Positions 24,449 through 33,485 of a DNA stretch of 64,000 nt are shown piece by piece. The stretch is from NCBI RefSeq assembly GCF_000428045.1, contig NZ_ATZE01000008.1, positions 124,001 through 188,000 of the forward strand. Direction: 5' to 3'. The notes under the pieces are model-generated. The model was not told where the DNA came from and ran no database searches. It saw nothing but the letters and a program-made list of their open reading frames with translations. This DNA comes from Sedimenticola selenatireducens DSM 17993. GTDB taxonomy: Bacteria > Pseudomonadota > Gammaproteobacteria > Chromatiales > Chromatiaceae. Each line of letters opens with the position of its first letter. The first letter of the stretch is position 1. A program made the position numbers and the translations under genes.

Positions 24449-25582
24449 TTAACCCTGGCTGTCGCCGTCACCCGACTGCTCGCTCTTGCCGAGTTTCCTG
24501 GCCGCCATGGCAGTGGCGCCGACCGCGGCGCCAATCACGCCACCCACCAGTGCCGCGGCACCCGGCGTGGCGCTGTTGGTACCCGGACGGTCGTTGACAT
24601 AGGGGAAGGCATTAGGCGGCGCATGGGTCTTCACATCCGCCAGTTGATGAATCGCCTTGGTGAAGCCAACACCCTGCTCGGTACAGCCGAAGCAGGGGTG
24701 GCCCACGCCCACCGGCCAGGCACCGCCACCCACGTCACCGAACTCAACAGCGGGACAGTTGGCATAGGTCTCGGGCCCCTTGCAGCCGAGTTTGTACAGG
24801 CAGTAGCCCTTCTGATGACCCTCATCACCAAACTCCAGGGCGAAACGGCCGGCATCGAAGTGCGGACGACGCTCACAGTTCTCATGAATCAGTCGGCCGT
24901 AGGCAAACCTGGGTCGGTTCAGGTGATCCAGTGCCGGTAACTTGCCGAAGGTGACAAAGTGCAGCACGGTGGAGAGGAAGTTATAGGGGTTGGGCGGGCA
25001 TCCGGGGATGGTGACCACGGTCTTGTCGGTCAGGATATCCGGCGCACCCTTGGCCTCGGTCGGATTGATGCCGCTGGAGGGAATGCCACCCCAGGAGGCG
25101 CAGGAGCCAATGGCAACAATGGCTGCGGCGCCCTCGGCCGCCTCTTTCACATGCTCCAGCATGGTCTTGCCGCCGATCTTGCAGTAGATGCCGCCATCCT
25201 TGACCGGCGTGGCCCCCTCGATCACCAGCAGGTACTTGCCCTTGTTGGCCTTCATGGAGGCCTGCTTGGCCGCCTCCACCTGATGACCGGCGGCCGCCGC
25301 CAGGGTCTCATGGTAGTCCAGTGAGATTAGATCCAGGATCAGGGTCTCAATGGTGGGGTGCTCGGAGCGCAACAGGGATTCGGTACAGCCCGTGCACTCC
25401 TGACCATGAAGCCATATCACCGGTGGCCTCGCCTTCGGACTGGCAACCGCACTGGCCATCGCCATTGCATCGCTGGTGGTCAGTCCCATGGTCGCAGCCA
25501 CGCCGGTACAGAACTTCATAAAGTCCCGCCGCGATACGCCCAGTCTCTTCTCGAGTTGCTCGAAATTGCGCTCGTCGTTCAT
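24449..25582 (-). CDS. hybO: [NiFe]-hydrogenase small subunit
   Basis: A 377-residue electron-transfer subunit with a Tat signal (SRRDFMKFCTGVAATMGL) that exports the HybO-HybC pair. Ligands for the proximal cluster are in CTGCTES, GSCASWGGIP and PGCPPNPYN; the distal and medial clusters use HENCERRPHFD, YCLYKLGCKGP and HPCFGCTEQG. A C-terminal helix (AAALVGGVIGAAVGATAMAA) anchors it in the membrane. GAGGT precedes the ATG. It is the first gene of the operon, behind a candidate sigma-54-like promoter. Confidence 0.96.
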   Translation of the reverse strand: MNDERNFEQLEKRLGVSRRDFMKFCTGVAATMGLTTSDAMAMASAVASPKARPPVIWLHGQECTGCTESLLRSEHPTIETLILDLISLDYHETLAAAAGHQVEAAKQASMKANKGKYLLVIEGATPVKDGGIYCKIGGKTMLEHVKEAAEGAAAIVAIGSCASWGGIPSSGINPTEAKGAPDILTDKTVVTIPGCPPNPYNFLSTVLHFVTFGKLPALDHLNRPRFAYGRLIHENCERRPHFDAGRFALEFGDEGHQKGYCLYKLGCKGPETYANCPAVEFGDVGGGAWPVGVGHPCFGCTEQGVGFTKAIHQLADVKTHAPPNAFPYVNDRPGTNSATPGAAALVGGVIGAAVGATAMAARKLGKSEQSGDGDSQG

Positions 25583-25640
25583 TAACCCCTACCTCAATTG
25601 TCGGTCCTGGAAGGTGAGTTATTCTGTAAGTCTGTTCACC

Positions 25641-25689
25641 TGACAGCTTCAGATCTGTCACTCCAGGGCTAAGTACAATTTCCATGCCA
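25641..25689 (-). promoter_or_regulatory. Candidate promoter and operator of the hyb operon
   Basis: On the minus strand TGGCAT-N5-TTGTA (25689-25674) has the spacing of a sigma-54 -24/-12 element but GT instead of GC at -12. Just downstream is a palindrome TGACAG-N8-CTGTCA (25641-25660). The 300-bp gap between hybO and the CoA-transferase gene holds nothing else I can name. Sigma-54 control is common for uptake hydrogenases, but this site is imperfect. Confidence 0.35.
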
Positions 25690-25885
25690 GGAAAAAGGTA
25701 TGGGGAATTTTAATCAGCGACTCATGTGCTTAGAGGGGGATTTGATATATGTCAGAAAGACATATTGGAAGGTTTTATTTCATAATCGCTACGCAAACGA
25801 CAAGTATCTTTTCATGCCAGAAGAAACCAAATGGGCATTCCGTTTGCCGACACTTGGCCCTGGAAACAGCGATACCATGCTGATC

Positions 25886-27163
25886 TCAACCACTCACTGC
25901 GCGAATGGCGCGCCACTCGCGCGCCAGCATTTCACGGTCATCAGGATGGGCGATGGCTATCAGCGCCTCTGCCCGTTCATTGAGAGTGCGACCATAGAGA
26001 TTGGCCACCCCGTATTCGGTAATGATGTAGTGAACGTGTGAACGGGTGGTGACCACCCCGCCGCCAGACCTCAGGGCCGGTACGATGCGAGAGGCACCAT
26101 TTCGCGCACGGCTTGGCAGGGCAATGATCGGTTTGCCGCCTTCCGAGAGCGAGGCGCCCCGAATGAAGTCCATCTGCCCGCCCACCCCGGAAATGATCCG
26201 GTGGCCGATGGAATCGGCGCACACCTGGCCGGTCAGGTCCACCTCGACAGCCGAATTGATCGCGGTGACCCGCGGGTTCTTGGCAATTTCATGGGGCGAA
26301 TTCACCCAGTCGATGCGCGCCTGGATCACCGAGGGATTATCATCGATATACTCATAGACCCGGTTCGAACCCATGATAAAGCCGGAGACGCTTTTGCCCC
26401 GGTGACTCTTCTTGCGTGAGTTATCCACCGCGCCGATCTCAATCAGGTCCAGCAGACCATCCGACCACATCTCGGTATGCACCCCAAGATGACGATGGCC
26501 GTGCAAGGCTCCCAGCACCGCATCCGGTATGGCGCCGATGCCCATCTGCAGGGTCGCACCGTCCTCGATCAATGCCGCTGCATGTCTACCAATCGCCCGC
26601 TCCACTTCCCCCAGAACCGGGCGCGGCACCTCCGGTATTGGGTCGTCCACTTCGATATAGTGGTCTATCCGGGAGATATGCACAAAGCCGTCCCCATGTA
26701 CCCGTGGCATGCGTGGATTGATCTGGGCAATCACGGTACGCGCAGTGCGTATCGCCTCCAGTGCCACATCCACGCTGCAACCCAGGGTACAGAAACCGTG
26801 GTCATCCGGTGGTGAGAGATGTATCAGTGCCACATCGATGGGCCGTTCACCGGAGCGGAACAGCGCCGGTATTTCAGACAAAAAGCAGGGCAGATAGTCT
26901 ACCCGGCCACCGTCATAGTAGCGGCGCATATTGCCACCGACGAACAGGTTGGCCACCCGGAAACTCTCCGCACAGGCGGGATCGGCATAGGCGGCATCAC
27001 CGAAAGTGTGCAGATGCATTACCTCTACATCCCGGAGCCGCCCGGCATGGGAGACCAATCCATCGATCAGACGCAGCGGTGTCGAAGCGGCTCCATGCAC
27101 GAATATCCGCTGACCAGACAACACGACGGACAGCGCCTCGTGCGCATCTTTATGCTGTTTCAT
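25886..27163 (-). CDS. Acetyl-CoA hydrolase/transferase family protein
   Basis: A 425-residue protein of the class-I CoA-transferase group that includes acetate, succinate and 4-hydroxybutyrate CoA-transferases. The fold is two open alpha/beta halves. Visible family elements are HGAASTPLRLIDGL, the catalytic glutamate in GVHTEMWSDGLLDLI, NSAVEVDLTGQV, SGVGGQMDFIRGA and EYGVANLYGRTLNERAEALI. It should move CoA between short-chain acids in the cytoplasm; the acid cannot be told from sequence. It is transcribed towards the hyb promoter region, apparently alone. Confidence 0.92.
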   Translation of the reverse strand: MKQHKDAHEALSVVLSGQRIFVHGAASTPLRLIDGLVSHAGRLRDVEVMHLHTFGDAAYADPACAESFRVANLFVGGNMRRYYDGGRVDYLPCFLSEIPALFRSGERPIDVALIHLSPPDDHGFCTLGCSVDVALEAIRTARTVIAQINPRMPRVHGDGFVHISRIDHYIEVDDPIPEVPRPVLGEVERAIGRHAAALIEDGATLQMGIGAIPDAVLGALHGHRHLGVHTEMWSDGLLDLIEIGAVDNSRKKSHRGKSVSGFIMGSNRVYEYIDDNPSVIQARIDWVNSPHEIAKNPRVTAINSAVEVDLTGQVCADSIGHRIISGVGGQMDFIRGASLSEGGKPIIALPSRARNGASRIVPALRSGGGVVTTRSHVHYIITEYGVANLYGRTLNERAEALIAIAHPDDREMLAREWRAIRAVSG

Positions 27164-27284
27164 ATTGATTCCCTGATTCCCTGTATCGGATTTTAGGCGT
27201 AAAATTTATCGTATAGCTTGGTGAAGTGATTCATTCTACTTCAGATTGGCAGTTGGTTAGATTGAACGATATCAGACGTGAGAA

Positions 27285-28193
27285 ATGAGCAACAATCCTG
27301 AAAACGGTACCCGCCGGATCATCGCGGACAAAGAGTGTGTCTTCTACGACGGCTACTGGATCCGCTACTATCCCACCCCGGAAAACACCCTGGCCAATCG
27401 TAAAAAGCTGATTGACGATATGACCCGGCGCACCTTTCACCATACCGAAAGCGGCATCAACACCCCGGGTGAGCGTCTGGAAGAGGCGCGGGAAGCCTAC
27501 GAGCAGGAACAGGACCCGGCGCGTAAACGGGTGAATGGTGCCATGCTGGCAGGCGCCCTGTTCAACCGTGCTTCGGACATCTTCAACGCCATCGTTGATC
27601 TGGAAGCCAAGGGGGTCAAGGTCAATCCCGACAACGAGCTGATGGTGCGCTGCGGTGACTACTTCAAGGAGGCGCTGGAACTTGGCAAGCTGGTCAAGCA
27701 CTACAGCGGCCATGAAGGCATTGATGAACTCTGGGGCGAGCCGTTCAAGGCCTTCTCCCACCCCCTTGACCAGCTGTTCGAGTCACGCTATCGCAAAATC
27801 GCCCAATCCATGAAGGATATCGACCGCATCTCAACCCACATGGTAAAGAGTTTTACCGATGACGAGATTTTCGGCGCGGCCGTCCCTTACATCCGCAATT
27901 ACTGCCGTGCTGCCAAACAACAGATCGAGCTGATCAAACAGGACAGGGCCCTGTTCACCGTCTGGCCGGAATTTGTCGCATCCCGGGAGATGGTGGAGCA
28001 ATTCTTTATGCACCTGCCTATACCCACCAGCACAGAACAGAAACAACATATTGATCAAGGCGTGAAGCTGATCACCGCAGGAACCCAGCTTATCACCTAT
28101 CTTTCAGGGGCCAGGGTTCCCATGCCCAAGAGCACCAGTGAGTTTCTGGAGCAGTGCCAGTTTTATGATATGAACTGGTCGGCGAAAGAGTAA
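27285..28193 (+). CDS. Conserved-looking hypothetical protein next to a Ser/Thr kinase
   Basis: A 302-residue soluble, mostly helical protein that I do not recognise. It begins with a beta-rich segment (IIADKECVFYDGYWIRYYPTP), followed by long charged helices. There is no signal peptide, membrane segment or known catalytic motif. The gene lies 19 nt upstream of the kinase gene on the same strand and is almost certainly co-transcribed, which makes it a candidate kinase substrate or partner. Confidence 0.8.
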   Translation: MSNNPENGTRRIIADKECVFYDGYWIRYYPTPENTLANRKKLIDDMTRRTFHHTESGINTPGERLEEAREAYEQEQDPARKRVNGAMLAGALFNRASDIFNAIVDLEAKGVKVNPDNELMVRCGDYFKEALELGKLVKHYSGHEGIDELWGEPFKAFSHPLDQLFESRYRKIAQSMKDIDRISTHMVKSFTDDEIFGAAVPYIRNYCRAAKQQIELIKQDRALFTVWPEFVASREMVEQFFMHLPIPTSTEQKQHIDQGVKLITAGTQLITYLSGARVPMPKSTSEFLEQCQFYDMNWSAKE

Positions 28194-28212
28194 CGCCAAT
28201 CCGCTGCAGGCC

Positions 28213-29538
28213 ATGAACCTCGTGACAAACCCACCGGAGAACCCGGCCATAGATGATCTGACACGCACCACGATAGGCAAATTCCAGATCCGCAAACTGC
28301 TTGGAAGGGGTGCAACCGCCTCGGTCTACCTGGCGCAAGATCCCTTCTCCAACAATGAAGTGGCGATCAAGATCGCCCACCAGAATATCTTCAGCGAACC
28401 GGTCAACGGCGCCCGCTTCAAGAAGATGTTCATTAACGAAGCGAGCCTGGCAGGCAAACTGCGTCATCCCTATATCGTCAAGGTGTTCGATGCCGGCACC
28501 GAGAGGGATATGCACTACATCGTCATGGAATATGTCGATGGCCATACCCTCAAACGCCATACCCAGCCGGAGAACCTGTTACCGATCGACGATGTGGTGG
28601 AGATCATATTCAAGTGCTGTAATGCCCTTGAGTACGCCTTCGTCAATGGCCTGATTCACCGTGACATCAAACCAGCCAACCTGCTGACCACCGGCGGCAC
28701 AGATATCAAGGTGACCGACTTCGGCACCGCCCTGCTGGCCGATTCCGATCTGACCCAGGTGGTGGATGCGGTCGGCACTCCCAGCTACATGTCACCCGAG
28801 CAGATCATGGGCCGGGAATTGAGCCAGCAGGCTGATATCTACTCCCTGGGTGTGGTGATGTATCAGCTGTTGAGTGGCAAGCTGCCGTTCACGGCAGAAA
28901 ACCAGTATGACCTTATACAGAAAATATCCAACCGCCCACCGACCCCGCTGAAGGATGTACGGCGTGACATTCCCGGTGAGATCATTCGGATTGTTGACCG
29001 CTGTATCCACAAAAAGGCGGCCGACCGCTATGATAGTTGGGCCGACCTGGCGTGCGATCTGGCGACCGTGCATGAACAGCTGGAACTCACAACCAGCATT
29101 GATGTATCGGATACTCGCAAATTCAATATCCTGAAGACCCTGGCCTTTTTTCACGACTTCACTGACGTCGAGTTGTGGGAGGTGCTACGGATCAGCAAGT
29201 GGCGCCGCTTTCGTGGTGCCAAGACCCTGATTGACGAAGGCAAGATCGGCGGGTCCATTTTTATTCTCGCCGCAGGCGACGCCCGGATCATGAAGAACGA
29301 TGCCTTCCTCGGCGTGATCGAGACCGGTCAGTGTTTTGGTGAGATGGCCTATATCCACGGCATGAAAAAGCCGCGTAGCGCCAGCGTGGTGAGCAATTCA
29401 CCAGTGACCGTGATCAAGATCCGCACCGAGGCCTTGCAACAGGCCTCGATACAACTGCAGACCAAGTTCAACCTGGTGCTGATGCGAACCCTGGCCGACC
29501 GGCTGGAGCGGACCTCAATGATGGCCTCGGCGCTTTAG
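28213..29538 (+). CDS. Ser/Thr protein kinase with C-terminal cyclic-nucleotide-binding domain
   Basis: A 441-residue fusion. Residues about 22-290 are a Hanks-type kinase: glycine loop LGRGATASVYLA, ATP lysine in VAIKIA, catalytic loop HRDIKPAN, metal-binding DFG and SPE at the end of the activation segment. Residues about 310-435 form a cNMP-binding-type beta-roll (ILKTLAFFHDFTDVELWEV; GGSIFILAAGDARI; GQCFGEMAYIHGMKKPRSASV). The FGEMA...RSA phosphate-binding cassette is well preserved, so real nucleotide binding is plausible. No transmembrane helix, so it is cytosolic. It probably links cAMP/cGMP levels to phosphorylation of a partner. Confidence 0.92.
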   Translation: MNLVTNPPENPAIDDLTRTTIGKFQIRKLLGRGATASVYLAQDPFSNNEVAIKIAHQNIFSEPVNGARFKKMFINEASLAGKLRHPYIVKVFDAGTERDMHYIVMEYVDGHTLKRHTQPENLLPIDDVVEIIFKCCNALEYAFVNGLIHRDIKPANLLTTGGTDIKVTDFGTALLADSDLTQVVDAVGTPSYMSPEQIMGRELSQQADIYSLGVVMYQLLSGKLPFTAENQYDLIQKISNRPPTPLKDVRRDIPGEIIRIVDRCIHKKAADRYDSWADLACDLATVHEQLELTTSIDVSDTRKFNILKTLAFFHDFTDVELWEVLRISKWRRFRGAKTLIDEGKIGGSIFILAAGDARIMKNDAFLGVIETGQCFGEMAYIHGMKKPRSASVVSNSPVTVIKIRTEALQQASIQLQTKFNLVLMRTLADRLERTSMMASAL

Positions 29539-29550
29539 GGCGGGCAGCCG

Positions 29551-29635
29551 GTAGGTTGGGAAGAGCCTGCAAATCCCAACAGGATTTCAGACATATGCAC
29601 CGTAACGCTGGGGTTCGTGCCTCACCCCAGCCTAC
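29551..29635. repeat. 85-bp dispersed palindromic repeat, copy 2
   Basis: Same length and organisation as the element at 20340-20424, starting GTAGGTTGGG and ending CCCAGCCTAC. Differences are scattered substitutions. It occupies the gap between the kinase gene and the convergent NosD-like gene. Confidence 0.85.
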
Positions 29636-29657
29636 CTCGGCTAATCCACCCTACCGC

Positions 29658-30944
29658 TCAGCAAAGCGCGCAGGTAGCAGGCTCCGCCTTCTGGCTGGCG
29701 GCAACTGTTCCTTCCTGCGTCGTATAGACGGGATCACTGTCACGCACCATCAATCTGGGCTCGGTAAAGGGCGCCAGCCGCTCGAGAAAATCCAGCAGAC
29801 TGAATGTGGGACTGGCGATAAAGAACTGGGTGCTGGGATAATCCAGCCAGAGCTGATCGGCATAGGCATGCAGTTCGTAGGGAGTATCGCCGGTCCCGTC
29901 CCCGTCGCGATCGAAACCGGCATAGTCGCTCCAGAAATTCCCCCGCCACTGGTTCTTCATCGCCCCGCCGCCGTTGCGCACGGCCACCTGGATGAAGTTG
30001 TTCTGGAAACGGTTGGAGGAGAGCTGATTGCCGCCCCGGTCGCTCAAAAACTGAATTCCCACCGTGCTGTAGGCGATCAGATTATCCCGCACTTGATTGG
30101 GCAGGGTCTCATCTTCCGGAGAGAGATCCAGGGCAATGCCGATAGTGACATTGAGTATCCGATTACCCTCGATCACGGCACTGGAGCTCTCCTTTAGCCC
30201 GATTCCAACACCGGTCACATCCTTGATCTCGGCCACCAGGTTATTCCTGATCACCAGCCCGTTGGTTTTCAGGGTAAAAATTCCCGCCTCGTTACCAACA
30301 AATCGGTTGCCCTCAATCCGGGTGCCTTGCGAGTTGACCACATGCAGGGAGTAGCGGCCGCCCTCCACCCGGTTATCGACCAGGCTATTGTCGTGGGAAT
30401 CCAGCACGATCAGGTCGCGGGCATCCGTGACCTGGTTCTGCAGTACCTTGTTGCCGCTGCTGTACCAGATGCGGATGCCATCGCCGCGCTGCGCCACTTC
30501 CCGCCGCTTGGAGCGGATACGGTTGCGCCGGATGATGCCATGCTCGGACTGGTGCAGGGCGATACCGAACAGCACGTCGTCCAGCACGTTGTCCTTGACC
30601 ACATTGAATTTGCCCGTCACCCGGATACCGGCGTCCAGCTCGTTGTGCCGGTCACCCGATCCGGTGATGCGCAGATTACTCAGTCGGGCGCCATCGGTTT
30701 CTATGCTAACCACCGTGCCCTGTCCACCACCGTCTATAATCGCCTGGCCGCCCCCGTCAATGGTCAACGGTTTGTCGATCACCACCGGACCCCTGTAGTG
30801 TCCCGCCGGCAGTTGCAGGGTAGCGCCGGGAAGCGCAGCATCAATCAACGGCTGCAGCGGCGTACCCGCCGCCAGGGAGAGTGGAATCAGGATGCAGTAA
30901 AGCAACAGGCACTGGGCAAAGCGACGTGGCAAAGGTAACCTCAC
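29658..30944 (-). CDS. NosD-like periplasmic right-handed beta-helix protein
   Basis: A 428-residue exported protein. An N-terminal signal peptide (RRFAQCLLLYCILIPLSLAA) is followed by PLQPLIDAALPGATLQLPAG and many parallel-beta-helix coils of about 22-24 residues (IRGN/NxI patterns). The characteristic NosD ending GNFWSDYAGFDRDGDGTGDTPY is present. NosD proteins help mature the copper sites of N2O reductase, but no other nos gene is in the window, so a different polysaccharide- or metal-related role remains possible. The C-terminus ends CALC, with two cysteines. Confidence 0.85.
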   Translation of the reverse strand: MRLPLPRRFAQCLLLYCILIPLSLAAGTPLQPLIDAALPGATLQLPAGHYRGPVVIDKPLTIDGGGQAIIDGGGQGTVVSIETDGARLSNLRITGSGDRHNELDAGIRVTGKFNVVKDNVLDDVLFGIALHQSEHGIIRRNRIRSKRREVAQRGDGIRIWYSSGNKVLQNQVTDARDLIVLDSHDNSLVDNRVEGGRYSLHVVNSQGTRIEGNRFVGNEAGIFTLKTNGLVIRNNLVAEIKDVTGVGIGLKESSSAVIEGNRILNVTIGIALDLSPEDETLPNQVRDNLIAYSTVGIQFLSDRGGNQLSSNRFQNNFIQVAVRNGGGAMKNQWRGNFWSDYAGFDRDGDGTGDTPYELHAYADQLWLDYPSTQFFIASPTFSLLDFLERLAPFTEPRLMVRDSDPVYTTQEGTVAASQKAEPATCALC

Positions 30945-31074
30945 AGGTTGAAGTGATTGGTGTCATTCTCCCCGTGGTATCTTAACTGCCGGAATGATCG
31001 ACGGAGTGGACGCTGACGACGTTGCGCAGCATAGCAGCCATAAAAAACACAGTAATTGACATGGATTAAGCAGC

Positions 31075-31797
31075 ATGAGCAGAACAGTATTGATCACAGG
31101 CAACAGCAGCGGATTGGGACATGGCCTAACCGAGGTCTATCTGGACAAAGGCTGGGAGGTGTACGGCGTTAGCCGGCGCGGCTGCACGGATCTGACCGGC
31201 AAGCTGAAGGATATCCGCTGCGACCTGACCGACTACGAAGCGGTGCCGCTGGCCCTGGAGACCCTGCTGATGGGCATCGGCCATCTGGACGTGGTAATTC
31301 TCAACGCCGGTATCCTCGGCAAGGTACAGGACATGGCCGACAGCAGCCTGGCGTATATTCAGCAGGTGATGGAGGCCAACGTCTGGTCCAACAAGGTACT
31401 GCTGGACTGGCTGTTGAAATCGGGTATACGCATCGACCAGATCGTGCTGATCTCTTCCGGCGCCTCCATCAACGGCAATCGTGGCTGGGGCGCCTACGCC
31501 CTCTCCAAGGCGACGCTGAACATGCTCACCCAGCTCTATGCCCACGAGTTTCCACACACCCACCTGACGGCGCTGGCGCCAGGACTGGTGGATACCGCTA
31601 TGCAGGATGTGCTGTGTGATCCGGCCCAGGTGGACGAGGACCAATTCCCGTCAGTCGCCAAGCTGCGCGCCGCACGGGAGACCCCGGCGATGCCCAAACC
31701 CCGTGAGGCGGGCCTGCTGATCGCCGACGCCATCCCGGGATTGAAGCAGCTCCCCAGCGGCAGTTTTGCCGACATCCGCACACTCGACCAGCACTGA
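31075..31797 (+). CDS. Short-chain dehydrogenase/reductase
   Basis: A 240-residue classical SDR. The NAD(P)-binding loop is TGNSSGLGHGL, followed by NAGILG, the catalytic serine in ISSGAS, and YALSK with the Tyr-x3-Lys pair. Substrate loop AQDVLCDP-type region follows at about 180-200. Cofactor preference and substrate are not readable; SRRG after beta-2 suggests NADPH. It precedes the radical SAM gene by 7 nt. Confidence 0.92.
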   Translation: MSRTVLITGNSSGLGHGLTEVYLDKGWEVYGVSRRGCTDLTGKLKDIRCDLTDYEAVPLALETLLMGIGHLDVVILNAGILGKVQDMADSSLAYIQQVMEANVWSNKVLLDWLLKSGIRIDQIVLISSGASINGNRGWGAYALSKATLNMLTQLYAHEFPHTHLTALAPGLVDTAMQDVLCDPAQVDEDQFPSVAKLRAARETPAMPKPREAGLLIADAIPGLKQLPSGSFADIRTLDQH

Positions 31798-31804
31798 TCA
31801 ATCG

Positions 31805-33316
31805 ATGCCTGAGATCGTCCTCGCCACCCTGAACGCAAAGCATATTCACGCCTCGCTGGGACTGCGTTATCTGTATGCCAACCTGGGCGAACTGCAGTCC
31901 CGGGCGGCCATCCGCGAGTTCACCATCGACCCCTGGCCGATCGATATAGCCGAACAATTGCTGGCGGAGCAGCCACGCATCATCGGTCTCGGGGTCTACA
32001 TCTGGAATACCGAAAGGAGTCAACAGCTGGTATCCCTGCTCAAGCAGGTCAGTCCGGAAACGATTATCGTGCTGGGCGGGCCGGAAGTGAGTCATGAGTG
32101 GCAGGATCAGGCCATCGTAGCGCAAGCCGATTACCTGATTAGCGGGCAGGCTGACCTCGCCTTCGCCAGACTCTGCGGCCAGCTGCTTCGGGGCGAGCAA
32201 CCGCCGGGAAAAGTGATCGAGGCATCGACGCCCCCGCTGGAGACATTGCAGCTACCCTATGCCCACTATACCGAGCAGGATATCGCTCACCGGCTGATCT
32301 ATGTCGAGGCCTCACGCGGCTGTCCGTTCAAATGCGAGTTTTGTCTCTCGGCACTGGACCGAAGCGCGGTCCCGTTCGAGCGGGGCGCATTCATGCAGGC
32401 ACTGGAACAGCTTTACCAGCGTGGCGTGAGGCACTTCAAATTCGTTGATCGCACGTTCAACCTCAACCCGGAGCAGAGTGTCGCCCTGCTGGAGTTTTTT
32501 CTGGCCCGCATGGACGAACAGCTGTTCCTCCATTTCGAAGTGATACCGGACCATCTGCCGGAGCGGCTGCGCAGCACCCTGCAGCGATTTCCGGCCGGGT
32601 CGCTGCAACTTGAAATCGGAATCCAGACTTTCAATCCACGGGTACAGCGGATCATCAACCGAAAGCAGAACAACGCCAAGAGCCAGGACAATCTGCACTG
32701 GTTGCGCACCGAGACCCAGGCCCATCTGCATGCCGATCTGATCATCGGACTCCCCGGCGAAGACATGCAGAGCTTTGCCGACAGTTTTGACCAGCTCGCC
32801 GCCCTCGCCCCCCATGAAATCCAGGTCGGCGTTCTGAAACGGCTCAAGGGCTCCCCGATCATCCGCCATAGCAAAGCGTTTCGAATGCGCTACAACCCGG
32901 TCGCGCCGTACAATGTGCTGAGTACCGACCGGATCGATTTTCCGACCATGCAGCGGCTAAACCGCTTCGCCCGCTATTGGGAGATGGTCGCCAACTCGGG
33001 ACGTTTTCAGCATAGCCTCCCTCTGCTGCTGGACGATCAGCCGTTCGCCCGCTTCATGCAATTCAGTGACTGGCTGTTCAGCACCACCGGACAGGTGCAC
33101 CGTATCGCGCTCAAGCGGCTGTTCGAGCTGCTGTATGACGGACTCACCGGGCCACTGTCGGTGCCACCGGCAACCGCCGCCCGGACACTCGAAGCCGACT
33201 TCAATCGATCCGGTATCAAGGGACGTCCCAAATTTCTGCGCAACACCATCGACCCGGGCGACGGTGCGAATCCGACAACCAACCGGCATGCAGCTCGCCA
33301 GGCAAGACATCATTGA
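31805..33316 (+). CDS. B12-binding-domain radical SAM protein
   Basis: A 503-residue protein starting at ATG 31805 (an in-frame upstream start lies inside the SDR gene and is unlikely). Residues about 1-140 are a cobalamin-binding-like Rossmann domain (PRIIGLGVYIWN; VLGGPEVSHEW). Residues about 170-400 are the radical SAM barrel with CPFKCEFC (CxxxCxxC). The last 110 residues resemble DUF4080, as in many such enzymes in gammaproteobacteria. The reaction is unknown; cobalamin-type members often methylate or rearrange small molecules. Confidence 0.9.
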   Translation: MPEIVLATLNAKHIHASLGLRYLYANLGELQSRAAIREFTIDPWPIDIAEQLLAEQPRIIGLGVYIWNTERSQQLVSLLKQVSPETIIVLGGPEVSHEWQDQAIVAQADYLISGQADLAFARLCGQLLRGEQPPGKVIEASTPPLETLQLPYAHYTEQDIAHRLIYVEASRGCPFKCEFCLSALDRSAVPFERGAFMQALEQLYQRGVRHFKFVDRTFNLNPEQSVALLEFFLARMDEQLFLHFEVIPDHLPERLRSTLQRFPAGSLQLEIGIQTFNPRVQRIINRKQNNAKSQDNLHWLRTETQAHLHADLIIGLPGEDMQSFADSFDQLAALAPHEIQVGVLKRLKGSPIIRHSKAFRMRYNPVAPYNVLSTDRIDFPTMQRLNRFARYWEMVANSGRFQHSLPLLLDDQPFARFMQFSDWLFSTTGQVHRIALKRLFELLYDGLTGPLSVPPATAARTLEADFNRSGIKGRPKFLRNTIDPGDGANPTTNRHAARQARHH

Positions 33317-33354
33317 GTACCCGGGGAGACCGGGATGTTGCCCCCTCATTGGGG

Positions 33355-33360
33355 TATAAT
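33355..33360 (+). promoter_or_regulatory. Perfect -10 box upstream of the TPR gene
   Basis: TATAAT stands 125 bp before the TPR gene start in an otherwise GC-rich gap. No good -35 hexamer is found at the right distance, so the promoter would need an activator or an alternative -35. Confidence 0.3.
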
Positions 33361-33485
33361 AATCCCTACCAACGCCCTTGCCCTGCACATGCAACCCGGG
33401 AACAGGGCAGGATTCAGACAACGTACGGATCGCCAGATCCGTCAATAAAAAATGACCGGCGCGGACAAAAAAGGAATGTCGACCC

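Noticed and set aside
25700-26041. 113-codon plus-strand frame in the hybO/CoA-transferase gap
   Set aside because: It overlaps the CoA-transferase 3' end by about 155 nt and resembles no family. The gap is better explained as the hyb promoter region.
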